DNA of 6,663 bases from Lachnospiraceae bacterium (GTDB taxonomy: Bacteria; Bacillota; Clostridia; Lachnospirales; Lachnospiraceae), in assembly GCA_024691065.1 (NCBI GenBank), contig JAILOA010000162.1, positions 1 through 6,663 on the forward strand, written 5' to 3'. The notes under the pieces are model-generated. The model did not search any database. It saw nothing but the letters and a program-made list of their open reading frames with translations, and was not told the origin of the DNA. The first letter of the stretch is position 1, and every line of letters starts with the position of its first letter. Shown here piece by piece: positions 1 to 6,663 of the stretch. Made by a program: the position numbers and the translations under genes.

Positions 1-36
1 TGTTTTATTTTATGCAGGAAAAATAAGAAAAAAATA

Positions 37-60
37 ATGTGTAACGCATTTGTTACACAT
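37..60. promoter_or_regulatory. Perfect 9-bp inverted repeat, candidate operator
   Basis: ATGTGTAAC (37-45) and GTTACACAT (52-60) are exact reverse complements around a 6-base spacer, GCATTT. The right arm ends 7 bases before a consensus -10 hexamer, so the palindrome covers the place where a -35 box would lie. That position and symmetry fit a dimeric regulator binding site. The alternative is a terminator hairpin. On the + strand no T-run follows. On the - strand a T-rich tract follows (the complement of 21-36), so a weak AT-rich terminator for a gene entering from the right is conceivable, but no such gene is present. I cannot name the regulator. Confidence 0.5.
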
Positions 61-67
61 AGTATTA

Positions 68-73
68 TATAAT
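68..73 (+). promoter_or_regulatory. Candidate sigma-A -10 box (TATAAT)
   Basis: TATAAT matches the consensus exactly and sits 77 bases before the start codon, which would give a 5' leader of roughly 70 bases. No good -35 lies 16-18 bases upstream: position 45-50 reads CGCATT. TTGTTA at 50-55 resembles a -35, but its spacing of 12 is too short. A promoter with a poor -35 overlapped by a palindrome would fit an activator-dependent or regulated promoter. Because TATAAT can arise by chance in such AT-rich DNA, this is only moderately supported. Confidence 0.4.
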
Positions 74-134
74 TTCATTGTATACCGAAAATCAGGATAC
101 TAATCGTAAAAAAAGCGTTATTAATAGATAATTT

Positions 135-142
135 AAGGAGGG
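135..142 (+). promoter_or_regulatory. Strong Shine-Dalgarno site for the giant gene
   Basis: AAGGAGGG is a near-perfect match to the anti-Shine-Dalgarno end of 16S rRNA. Eight bases separate it from ATG 151, the ideal distance for a Firmicute. It decides the start codon: no other in-frame ATG, GTG or TTG nearby has a comparable site. It also suggests the gene is translated efficiently despite its size. Confidence 0.93.
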
Positions 143-150
143 CTTTAGCT

Positions 151-3100
151 ATGCCGACAAAGAAAAATGAGAATAAAATAAAACAGGTATCAAAAGAGGA
201 GCAGAATTTTAAACAACATGTCACCCAGGCTATAGAAGCTGCTGACAATAAGTATAATGATTTAATAAAATTCTATGGTTCTAAACCTCATATGCCAAAC
301 ATTATTCCCAGCTGTGATGAGTTTAATGCTATAACAATTGAGCCGACAGATGAATTGGACGATAAAATGATTGCCGTTATAACCCTTGGTGCGCTTTTTG
401 ACGAAAAGTGGATTGACAGATCTATGACTGCTTCAAGTGCAGTCGGCCAGGAAAGTATTGGATTTAATAGGACTTTCTTTATTGAGAATCTTCCTGCGGG
501 CGACAATAGAGTGGGCTCTTTTTCTGATGTTTTGGTATTGGGTAGATTGAAGGCTAAAAGAATCATTGATGAATATAAAGCAGGTAATAAAAAGGAAGCT
601 AATGAATGTATCAGGAGATTCATTGCCCAGGGTAAAAGTATCAATGATACAGTTGATTATGTGAATACATCTTTGAGTAGTGTGTATGGAACAGCATTTA
701 ATATATCTAAATCAGTAATAGATATGTCAGGTGAATTATTGGGGAAAGATACATTTAAAAATGAAAATAAATTGAACGATGTGGATAAGGTATTGGTATC
801 AGGATATTCTAAGCATAAAGCTATGTTTGTTGATTTTTTGAAAAAATCGGACAATTTTATGAAGAATCCTCCAAAAGCAGGATCAAAGGAGAGAAAAAAA
901 TTAGTTGATGATTTATTATTTACAAACTATTGCATAAATGTTTTTAATAAGGAATCACTTTATAAAAGTGAGAAATTGTATGATGAAATTCTTCAGAAAA
1001 TGCTTTTGGATATTGGTGTGGAACCCGGAAGCAAGGAGGCAAAAAATCTTAATTACTCCATAGATTTTGTTAATAATGTAACACAACCTATAATTAATAA
1101 CTGTAAATATAATATGGTTACAGATTTTGAGTATTTGGCTTCTTTCGATAAAGGAATAGAACATCTTAAGAAGTTATATTTAGACAGTATCAGAAAGACA
1201 CCTGAATACAAAAATCTCGTATCCGCAAAGAATGATGAAATCGCTAAGGGGCTTATTGAGGCAAATGAAGCTGCCAATAAAAATGCATTTAGAATATTTA
1301 CAAATGTAAAAGCAAGTAAGTTAAATTTGGATAACGGTAAAGAGAGGGTTAATAACAGTAGTAAAGACAGATATGATGAAATAGATAAAGAAATAAGAAG
1401 AAATATTAATCGTATTTTTGATGGTAAAACAAGAAGTATATATAAGATTGATGATTTTAAGGCTGAATCTATGCATAAAAACGCAGAAAATATTGATGCG
1501 ATTATAAATGATTTTAAGAGACACGTAACTCAAAAAGAAGCAGGTATTGCTTTTGAAGGTTTAAATGGTCTTAAAGAGATAGCAAATAGATTAGCTCACA
1601 AACAGCCTGATGAAAATGATATAAATGAATATTGTACAGCTGTTAATAATGCCATTGATCTTGCAGAAAATGCTTTGTTTGATGAAAAGATTTCAGCCAA
1701 TCCCGGAAAGGTAAGTGCTATAAAGAGACTTTCGAGACATTTGAATGCAAATAAAAATGTTATACAGGGAATTCAAAAGGAAATTGATAACAAGAGGTTT
1801 TTGGATGAAATAAATCAAAAAGCTAATAATAATAAATTATATGAAATACTTACGGAGGATAATCTTAACAAACTTTCCGAAATTAAAACAGATTTAATTA
1901 AGGAGAAGCTCAGTGTAGGAAATAATGTTTATAAAGTATTGGGAGAAAGAGCTTCAGATGGAATCAATAAAATTAAAGATATATTGGTAAATCATGAAGA
2001 GCTTAAAGGTGACGTACTTAAGGAAGCTAAAAAAGCCATAACGGATATTTTGGTTGAAAAAACATATCATCTATTTAAAAATGATTCTATTAACTATGAT
2101 GAGTTTGTGAGCAAAGGTGTTCAGGATCTTCCAAGATTTAAGGAACTTACGGAGAATTTAACTTATGAAACTCTCGGAGCATTTGCTTTTGGTGATTTGG
2201 GAGATTCGTTAGTTAATAAGGATACCTTAGCGGAAATTAAACAGCTTGCCGAAAATAAGGAAAAGGAAAAAAATCAACGTATATCCGATCAGGTTAAGCA
2301 GGAAATAGAAAGGGTTAAGAATTTGCCTCCTGTGCAAATTCCGGTACAACCACAACCACAGGTGAATTTACAGGCTCAGCAAGTTCAGCCAAATGTACAG
2401 CCGGGTCAGCCAAATGTACAGCCGGGTCAGCCGGGGCAGCTACAGGGCCAGCCAAATGTACAGCCGGGTCAGCCAAATGTACAGCCGGGTCAGTCACAGG
2501 CAGATTTACAGGAAAATGCAGGTCAGCCTAAGGTAAATGTAGCTAAGCCAAAGGCACAGAATAAAAAGACCGGTAAAGTTAGTGATGCGGATTTAGAAAA
2601 AGAACTTAAAGAGCTTGAAGATGAAGTAAATAATGAAGAAGTAAATAAAGAAGAAGTGAAAAGACCTATTTCCGAAGAACGAGATATCATGAAAGATATC
2701 AAGAAATATATAGGTGGAATTATAATCGCTACAAATAGAGGTAGAGGTAAATATGATAAAACAATTAATAGTGAATTTAAGAAGTACAATTCAATTCTCA
2801 ATAAGATTAAAGAGGATGAAAAGGTAACTATTGATGATGTCATAAAAGCACATGATGGAGTTGTAAAACTAAAGAATAGTCTTAAGGGTAAACTTGATGC
2901 CAAAAAGAGTAATAAACTGGATTCATTCGATTCTCGATTAAACAATCTTGGCGAAAGTATGATCCACAAATATATAAGTGACAAATTTTTAGAAGTTAGA
3001 ATTTCTGACAAAAATCTCAAGGCATTAAGTTCAAAAAACAGAGAAACTGAAGAATATAGGACTGCATATGTAATTAGCAATATTTATGATAAACGAAACG

Positions 3101-6100
3101 ATGATATACTTGAAAGAAGGATTAAGAATAATAAACCGGAGAGCTTAAAGGATTATTATAATAGAGTTAAAGATAAGAATAATTATAAGTTTGTTAATTT
3201 GAAAAAGGATATTAAGCTTATCAATGATACCAAAGAGGAAATATTTGGATCGGAATATGGGTATGAGGATGAAGTTACAGATGAAGATACAATAACTAAA
3301 ATCGCCGGAATCAAAGAAGTAGTAGATTCAATAGATTTAAATATATTTAAAAATTATGTCTTGATGGATAGCATTGCAACACTTAAAGAAGCGGTTAAAA
3401 ATGTAAGAAATCAGGATATTTATGCCGGAGTGCCTATTTCCGAAGAGGTTATTAAAGTTGTAGATAATGTTGTTCAAATATTATACAATGATATAGCTAA
3501 TTATAAATATGCAAAAAAGGAGATAATTGATACTACCAGAGCTTCGGTTGATCGCGAGCAAGCTATTACGGATTTAGAGGATGTGATTCAAAGGTATAAG
3601 CCGGGTATAAAGGCTGTATTGGATCCTAATAAGCCGGTAGAATATGAGCTTGATAATGAATCTATAATAGAGCAAAATAATGTTAAAGCGCCGGTTACAC
3701 AGAACCAGCAGTTCATTCAGGGGCAGCAACCAAATCAGAACCAGCAGTTTATTCAGGGGCAGCAGCCAAATCAAAATCAGCAGTTTGTTCAGGGGCAGCA
3801 GCCAAATCAGAACCAGCAGTTTGTTCAGGGGCAGCAACCAAATCAGAACCAGCAGTTCATTCAGGGGCAGCAGCCAAATCAGAACCAGCAGTTCATTCAT
3901 GAACAGTATATGACCAATAACCTGTTTGAAACCGGAAATCAGTTAACAAACAATAATCAGTTAACAAACAATAATCAGTTTGTAAACAATAATCAGTTCA
4001 CAAACAATAATCAGTTTGTAAACCGGAATAATAACAATATAGGAAATCAGGGTCAGTTTATAAACAACAACTTTGTAAATCAGAATCAGTATACAACCCG
4101 AAATGTTCCTAATAATACAGCACCCGGAGCAGAAACTCCGGATAGTACATCCATATTTGCATTCGGGCTAAGCGGAGAAACAACGGAAGTAATAGGAACT
4201 CTTAATGATCTTGAAAAAGAGAGGCGTGATGCTTATGTTCAGTCTCTCGGAAATGATTATCAAAATGAATTTAAGAAAAAACAGGATTCATTTGCCAGAA
4301 CATTATTGGCTAATAGTCTTGATTCGGAATTTGTTGAAGCGACAATGTCCGGAAATGTTAAATCCATGCAGAATGTCATGAATAAAAACAAAGATAGAAA
4401 TGAAAAGATTATGCAATCCAGACTTAATATCCTGTTTAGCGGAAAGTACATGGGATTTTTGAAGAATTGTGGTTTGAAATGTCCTTTAGATGTAATTACC
4501 ATCGACGGAAAAGTTCCATCTGAGATATGGGGTAATAAGTATAAAGACATTAAGGATCCGGGTGAATATAATAGATTCATGATGGCAGAAGTTGCAAAAA
4601 CAGCTACATTTGGACGAAATACTCTTAAATTCAGACAGTTCCGTATATCTTCAAAGAATAACATAATTGAAGATGAGCCAAGACTTTTAATGCCTAATTT
4701 AGAAAATGCAGAAAGGCTCGTAAAGGCTTATGGAACATTATCCGAGGCTACAAGCAGATATGTGAAGAATGAGTTGAATACAATGACTAACAGATTGATT
4801 GCTACTCAGAAGAATAATAAGAAATCTTTGGACTTAGCAGAAGGAAAGGGTAGTTCAAATTTATATGTAAATATGACAAATGCTCTTAAAAATTTGAATG
4901 AAACTTTATTAAATACCGAAGCTACTGATGTTGATAAGATTATACCGAAATTTGAAGAACTTGAAAAAGCTTCAAAGGATTATTATGATACCCGTTCAAA
5001 AGAATATTTCCACAATGATGAAAGGGTTGAAGTAGCGGGTAGATTAAGAGATTATTGTCATAACAATATTAAGTTGTATAAGCATCTTAAAAATGAAATC
5101 AAAGAATCGGGTGTTGATTCAGGTGCTGACAATGCCGAAGTCAGCAGATATGTTGATAATGCTTTGAGATTATACAACGGAGAACATGGAAGAAACGTAG
5201 GAGCAAAAATCGGTAAGAATCCATATGCAAGAATTAAATTACTGGCTGTAAAAGATGAATATGATAGTATTTACTCTGCTATGAATCTTGAAAGCGGATT
5301 TTCAAACAGAATTAAAGAATTCAACAAACGTGTCTTTGTTGAGGACGGAAAGTTTAAAATCAACAAGAAGGAAAATCCATCTTTGAAAGAATGCGCAGAG
5401 GATTATATAGCATTTTCATTGATAGATAAGTTAAATAATGACGACAGAACAATTTCAGATATAAATGAAGTTGACAAGAAGTTGAATCTTAACGAACTAA
5501 AACAACAAGCCGGTGATTTGGAAAAGAATTCGGTATTTGCAAGTTTGTATAAAAATTATAAAAAACCTCAGGAAGTTATAGCACGCTATGAAAAAGTTGA
5601 GAGTGCTTATAACAAAAGAATGAATGATATCGAAACAAGGTTTAAAGATTTTTCGGATAAAGCTACTGCAGCTAATAATAAAGTAGTCGAGGCAAACAAA
5701 AAATTACCTTATAACAAACATGCAAAGGCGTATTCGGGTTCGGTTGTAAAAGGCCTGGGAGAGTACATTTTACAGGATAATAACAATAATAAAGTTAAGG
5801 AAAGATTTGCCGAAGTAGCAGTAGATTATTTGATGAAAAATGTTCTCGATAAGAATGTTGTAAGAGAATTGATTTATGATGATAAACTTTTTAGGGCAGT
5901 ACGTAACAATATTAAAAAGGATACTGAAAATCTGATTTCTCAAACCGATTTTAATCCAAACGGTAGTGCCTTTGACAATAAGGGTGTTTTAGACAGATAT
6001 TTCAATGTAAAATCTATTCATGCTCCTGAATTAATGAATAGTTTTAACAATGCATTTAATGCTTATAAGAAGAAAAATAAGACACTTGCAGAAGGTACAA

Positions 6101-6663
6101 AATATCTTGGAGAATCAACAAAGTATGAGAATTTATTCAGAAAGTTTAAGGATGACCGCAAGGAAATTTTAGAATCAGTATACAGTGATGGTCCTAAGAA
6201 GGTCGAAACAAAGGCTTCAGAGACTGAATTAAAGGCTGATGAAACGAAAGAGGCAGAGTCCGGGACAAAAGAAAATGTTAATAAAGCAGCTAAGATTGCC
6301 GAAGAACAGAGAAAGAATAAATTGGCAGATCATATTATCGATTTAAATACAAGACGTATTAATTCATTAAATGATAAGCGAATCAGAGATATGATAGCAG
6401 GTGCAAATATTCTTGATAAGACAAATGTGCTTAGCAGATCTATTGAAGCTGTATCCAGAATCAGTAAAGATGTATTTACACCTAACAGCGACGGTGAATA
6501 TGATCCGATTTCAAGGGGTGGTATCACATTATTAAAGGGCTATTATATGGATGGTATTAATAGTTGCGATAATATTATTGAATCCCGGGATTATAATGTA
6601 ACACCGCAGATGAGGAGATTTGCTTATAAGTTAAAGAGAATATTTAATGCGGATTTATCAAGA
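151..6663 (+). CDS. Giant multi-block protein of unknown function, 3' end outside window
   Basis: I do not recognise this gene. The frame is open for 2171 codons from ATG 151 to the window edge, with no stop, so the C-terminus is missing. The start is fixed by AAGGAGGG eight bases upstream; the nearest upstream in-frame stop is TAA 70-72. The N-terminus (MPTKKNENKIKQ) is charged and lacks a signal peptide. The longest apolar run I see is about 11 residues (73-83), too short for a membrane helix, which suggests a cytoplasmic protein. Three Lys/Glu/Asn/Asp-rich, probably helical blocks (about 1-724, 801-1175, 1327-2171) are separated by a Pro/Gln linker (725-800) and a Gln/Asn linker (1176-1326). 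Residues 811-837 carry heptad-like spacing (L815, L819, L822, V826), suggesting a short coiled coil. Only two tryptophans occur (W87, W1460), and no cysteine between C495 and C1440. No Walker, protease, nuclease, LPXTG or transporter motif is visible. A scaffold or structural role is possible but unproven. The reading frame is very secure; the function is unknown. Confidence 0.95.
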   Translation, partial: MPTKKNENKIKQVSKEEQNFKQHVTQAIEAADNKYNDLIKFYGSKPHMPNIIPSCDEFNAITIEPTDELDDKMIAVITLGALFDEKWIDRSMTASSAVGQESIGFNRTFFIENLPAGDNRVGSFSDVLVLGRLKAKRIIDEYKAGNKKEANECIRRFIAQGKSINDTVDYVNTSLSSVYGTAFNISKSVIDMSGELLGKDTFKNENKLNDVDKVLVSGYSKHKAMFVDFLKKSDNFMKNPPKAGSKERKKLVDDLLFTNYCINVFNKESLYKSEKLYDEILQKMLLDIGVEPGSKEAKNLNYSIDFVNNVTQPIINNCKYNMVTDFEYLASFDKGIEHLKKLYLDSIRKTPEYKNLVSAKNDEIAKGLIEANEAANKNAFRIFTNVKASKLNLDNGKERVNNSSKDRYDEIDKEIRRNINRIFDGKTRSIYKIDDFKAESMHKNAENIDAIINDFKRHVTQKEAGIAFEGLNGLKEIANRLAHKQPDENDINEYCTAVNNAIDLAENALFDEKISANPGKVSAIKRLSRHLNANKNVIQGIQKEIDNKRFLDEINQKANNNKLYEILTEDNLNKLSEIKTDLIKEKLSVGNNVYKVLGERASDGINKIKDILVNHEELKGDVLKEAKKAITDILVEKTYHLFKNDSINYDEFVSKGVQDLPRFKELTENLTYETLGAFAFGDLGDSLVNKDTLAEIKQLAENKEKEKNQRISDQVKQEIERVKNLPPVQIPVQPQPQVNLQAQQVQPNVQPGQPNVQPGQPGQLQGQPNVQPGQPNVQPGQSQADLQENAGQPKVNVAKPKAQNKKTGKVSDADLEKELKELEDEVNNEEVNKEEVKRPISEERDIMKDIKKYIGGIIIATNRGRGKYDKTINSEFKKYNSILNKIKEDEKVTIDDVIKAHDGVVKLKNSLKGKLDAKKSNKLDSFDSRLNNLGESMIHKYISDKFLEVRISDKNLKALSSKNRETEEYRTAYVISNIYDKRNDDILERRIKNNKPESLKDYYNRVKDKNNYKFVNLKKDIKLINDTKEEIFGSEYGYEDEVTDEDTITKIAGIKEVVDSIDLNIFKNYVLMDSIATLKEAVKNVRNQDIYAGVPISEEVIKVVDNVVQILYNDIANYKYAKKEIIDTTRASVDREQAITDLEDVIQRYKPGIKAVLDPNKPVEYELDNESIIEQNNVKAPVTQNQQFIQGQQPNQNQQFIQGQQPNQNQQFVQGQQPNQNQQFVQGQQPNQNQQFIQGQQPNQNQQFIHEQYMTNNLFETGNQLTNNNQLTNNNQFVNNNQFTNNNQFVNRNNNNIGNQGQFINNNFVNQNQYTTRNVPNNTAPGAETPDSTSIFAFGLSGETTEVIGTLNDLEKERRDAYVQSLGNDYQNEFKKKQDSFARTLLANSLDSEFVEATMSGNVKSMQNVMNKNKDRNEKIMQSRLNILFSGKYMGFLKNCGLKCPLDVITIDGKVPSEIWGNKYKDIKDPGEYNRFMMAEVAKTATFGRNTLKFRQFRISSKNNIIEDEPRLLMPNLENAERLVKAYGTLSEATSRYVKNELNTMTNRLIATQKNNKKSLDLAEGKGSSNLYVNMTNALKNLNETLLNTEATDVDKIIPKFEELEKASKDYYDTRSKEYFHNDERVEVAGRLRDYCHNNIKLYKHLKNEIKESGVDSGADNAEVSRYVDNALRLYNGEHGRNVGAKIGKNPYARIKLLAVKDEYDSIYSAMNLESGFSNRIKEFNKRVFVEDGKFKINKKENPSLKECAEDYIAFSLIDKLNNDDRTISDINEVDKKLNLNELKQQAGDLEKNSVFASLYKNYKKPQEVIARYEKVESAYNKRMNDIETRFKDFSDKATAANNKVVEANKKLPYNKHAKAYSGSVVKGLGEYILQDNNNNKVKERFAEVAVDYLMKNVLDKNVVRELIYDDKLFRAVRNNIKKDTENLISQTDFNPNGSAFDNKGVLDRYFNVKSIHAPELMNSFNNAFNAYKKKNKTLAEGTKYLGESTKYENLFRKFKDDRKEILESVYSDGPKKVETKASETELKADETKEAESGTKENVNKAAKIAEEQRKNKLADHIIDLNTRRINSLNDKRIRDMIAGANILDKTNVLSRSIEAVSRISKDVFTPNSDGEYDPISRGGITLLKGYYMDGINSCDNIIESRDYNVTPQMRRFAYKLKRIFNADLSR
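1552..1788 (+). repeat. Degenerate helical module, copy 1 (residues 468-546)
   Basis: Lies in block A. It begins FEGLNGLKEIANRL, passes A505-xxx-LFDEK513, then R526-L527 and ends in NVIQGIQKEID. It aligns with copy in block C at residues 1572-1651: LKx[IL]xxxL at the front, Axxx[LY][FY]D[ET][KR] in the middle, and a gapless 21-residue tail starting RL with matching N, E and I. Similarity is low and was found by eye, so homology is a proposal. Both copies are probably helical, consistent with a helical hairpin or bundle. Confidence 0.4.
2386..2490 (+). repeat. 21-base tandem repeat encoding QPNVQPG
   Basis: Five consecutive 21-base units lie in frame. Units 1, 2, 4 and 5 (2386-2406, 2407-2427, 2449-2469, 2470-2490) all encode QPNVQPG with the same codons. 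Unit 3 (2428-2448) is degenerate, encoding QPGQLQG. The perfect units are 12/21 G+C, clearly richer than the flanking gene, and their identity points to recent tandem duplication. They form the core of a Pro/Gln-rich linker (about 2323-2550, residues 725-800) that opens with LPPVQIPVQPQPQ and returns to a Lys-rich sequence. Such a composition is expected to be extended and disordered, acting as a flexible tether between blocks A and B. Unit number can change without breaking the frame. Confidence 0.95.
2776..2940 (+). repeat. Degenerate helical module, weak copy in block B (residues 876-930)
   Basis: FKKYNSILNKIKE resembles the opening of copy 1 (FEGLNGLKEIAN), and KLDAKKSNKLDSFDSRL (914-930) lines up with KISANPGKVSAIKRL (513-527) with two residues inserted. 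The sequence after the RL pair diverges more than in the other copies. This is the least certain of the four copies, but it would place the module in all three blocks. Confidence 0.25.
3700..3897 (+). repeat. 36-base tandem repeat encoding QNQQFIQGQQPN
   Basis: Five full 36-base units (3700-3735, 3736-3771, 3772-3807, 3808-3843, 3844-3879) and a partial sixth (3880-3897) encode QNQQF[I/V]QGQQPN, where 8 of 12 residues are Gln or Asn. The I/V alternation (ATT in units 1, 2 and 5, GTT in 3 and 4) is the only amino-acid change. The remaining differences are silent third-base changes (TTC/TTT, CAA/CAG, AAC/AAT). Unit 1 is 18/36 G+C. This is the first half of the Gln/Asn-rich linker between blocks B and C. 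The close nucleotide identity argues for recent expansion by slippage or unequal recombination rather than old duplication kept by selection. Confidence 0.96.
3937..4026 (+). repeat. 18-base tandem repeat encoding NQ[L/F][T/V]NN
   Basis: Five 18-base units start at 3937, 3955, 3973, 3991 and 4009 and encode NQLTNN, NQLTNN, NQFVNN, NQFTNN and NQFVNR. Looser Asn/Gln-rich sequence (RNNNNIGNQGQFINNNFVNQNQ in two pieces, with the same Q-F-x-N-N theme) continues to about 4098. It is the second half of the Gln/Asn linker, with a different unit and a different sequence from the preceding 36-base array; the two share only Gln/Asn richness and a recurring NQ-F pattern. Expected to be disordered; an aromatic or leucine residue in each unit gives regularly spaced sticky positions. 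Confidence 0.92.
4864..5103 (+). repeat. Degenerate helical module, copy 2 (residues 1572-1651)
   Basis: Lies in block C. It opens YVNMTNALKNLNETLL, continues through A1607-xxx-YYDTR1615, then R1631-L1632 and ends in KLYKHLKNEIK. This is the best match to copy 1: the front, middle and tail match in the same order, with a three-residue deletion before the middle motif and a three-residue insertion after it. If real, it is the clearest internal evidence that blocks A and C descend from one ancestral unit. Confidence 0.4.
6184..6285 (+). other. Short Lys/Glu/Thr/Ser linker inside block C (about residues 2012-2045)
   Basis: A stretch rich in Lys, Glu, Thr, Ser and Ala with almost no large hydrophobic residues, containing KVETKASETELKADETKEAE. 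It separates the main part of block C from a last segment of 120 or more residues that holds the terminal module copy. It probably acts as a short disordered or single-helix spacer. It differs in composition from the Pro/Gln and Gln/Asn linkers and has no tandem unit. Confidence 0.55.
6451..6633 (+). repeat. Degenerate helical module, terminal copy (residues 2101-2161)
   Basis: Near the window edge, S2138-xxx-IIESR2146 matches the Axxx[LY][FY]D[ET][KR] centre of copies 1 and 2, with K2160-L2161 at the position of their RL pair, 14 residues later (13 and 16 in the other copies). VSRISKDVF corresponds loosely to the front helix. The tail continues past 6633 as KRIFNADLSR and is cut by the window, so its length cannot be judged. 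Confidence 0.3.

Larger units (their letters stand above)
1..150. other. Upstream intergenic region
   Basis: AT-rich DNA with no complete gene. It holds the inverted repeat, the putative -10 box and the ribosome binding site listed separately. Stops occur in all three + frames within the first 72 bases (TAA at 24-26, 35-37 and 70-72), so an upstream gene could end here, but none can be identified from so few codons. Confidence 0.7.

Noticed and set aside
2..37. Possible end of an upstream gene (VLFYAGKIRKK, stop TAA 35-37)
   Set aside because: The hydrophobic then basic tail looks like the end of a membrane protein, but eleven codons with two other frames also open nearby is too little to support a gene.
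37..60. Rho-independent terminator of an upstream + strand gene
   Set aside because: The stem has only 3 G+C pairs of 9 and no T-run follows on the + strand (AGTATTATATAA), so an operator is the better reading.
2523..3080. Minus-strand open frame of 185 codons, Ser/Leu/Phe-rich
   Set aside because: Its composition is what antisense of Lys/Glu-rich AT-rich coding sequence gives (AAA, GAA and AGA become TTT, TTC and TCT). It overlaps a continuous and well-started + strand gene. The other minus-strand frames (for example 288-644 and 4260-4664) were rejected for the same reason.
3574..3900. Minus-strand open frame with a repeated Leu-rich NELLVLIWLLPL-like peptide
   Set aside because: It is the antisense reading of the 36-base array. 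A stop-free repeat unit whose length is a multiple of three stays open in other frames. It has no ribosome binding site and lies wholly inside the giant gene.
3680..3913. Plus-strand open frame with an RTSS[S/L]FRGS[N/S]QI repeat
   Set aside because: Another frame of the same 36-base array inside the giant gene; no ribosome binding site and no sequence outside the repeat worth keeping.
3700..4026. CRISPR-like array
   Set aside because: Units are directly adjacent with no unique spacers, and they encode a regular peptide in frame with the surrounding gene.

Overview
The window holds one leftward boundary and one giant gene. After about 150 bases of AT-rich intergenic DNA, a single + strand reading frame starts at 151. 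It runs without a stop to the last base (6663), at least 2171 codons, and leaves the window still open. I translated all of it by eye and found no in-frame stop or frameshift. The low G+C (roughly one third by eye), heavy use of AGA/AGG and ATA codons, and a strong AAGGAGGG ribosome binding site suggest a low-GC Firmicute. A gut or rumen Clostridia such as Lachnospiraceae is my guess. There is no marker gene to confirm it.

Layout: 1-150 is the upstream region, with a perfect 9-bp inverted repeat (37-60), a consensus -10 hexamer (68-73) and the ribosome binding site (135-142). 151-2322 encodes block A (residues 1-724), charged and probably helical. 2323-2550 encodes a Pro/Gln-rich linker carrying a 21-base tandem repeat. 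2551-3675 encodes block B (about residues 801-1175), Lys/Glu/Asn-rich and probably helical. 3676-4128 encodes a Gln/Asn-rich linker made of a 36-base tandem repeat followed by an 18-base tandem repeat. 4129-6663 encodes block C (about residues 1327-2171), again charged and probably helical, interrupted by a short Lys/Glu/Thr/Ser linker near residues 2012-2045.

The protein has no recognisable signal peptide, membrane segment, sorting signal, nucleotide-binding motif or enzyme signature, so on present evidence it is a very large cytoplasmic protein of unknown function. I do not recognise the family. Two things are new from reading it. First, a degenerate helical module of about 55-80 residues seems to recur in all three blocks, twice in block C, so the blocks may be divergent copies of one fold. 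Second, the linkers have been built by in-frame tandem duplication of GC-richer units and look prion-like in composition. The result looks like a beads-on-a-string scaffold protein, but that is inference.
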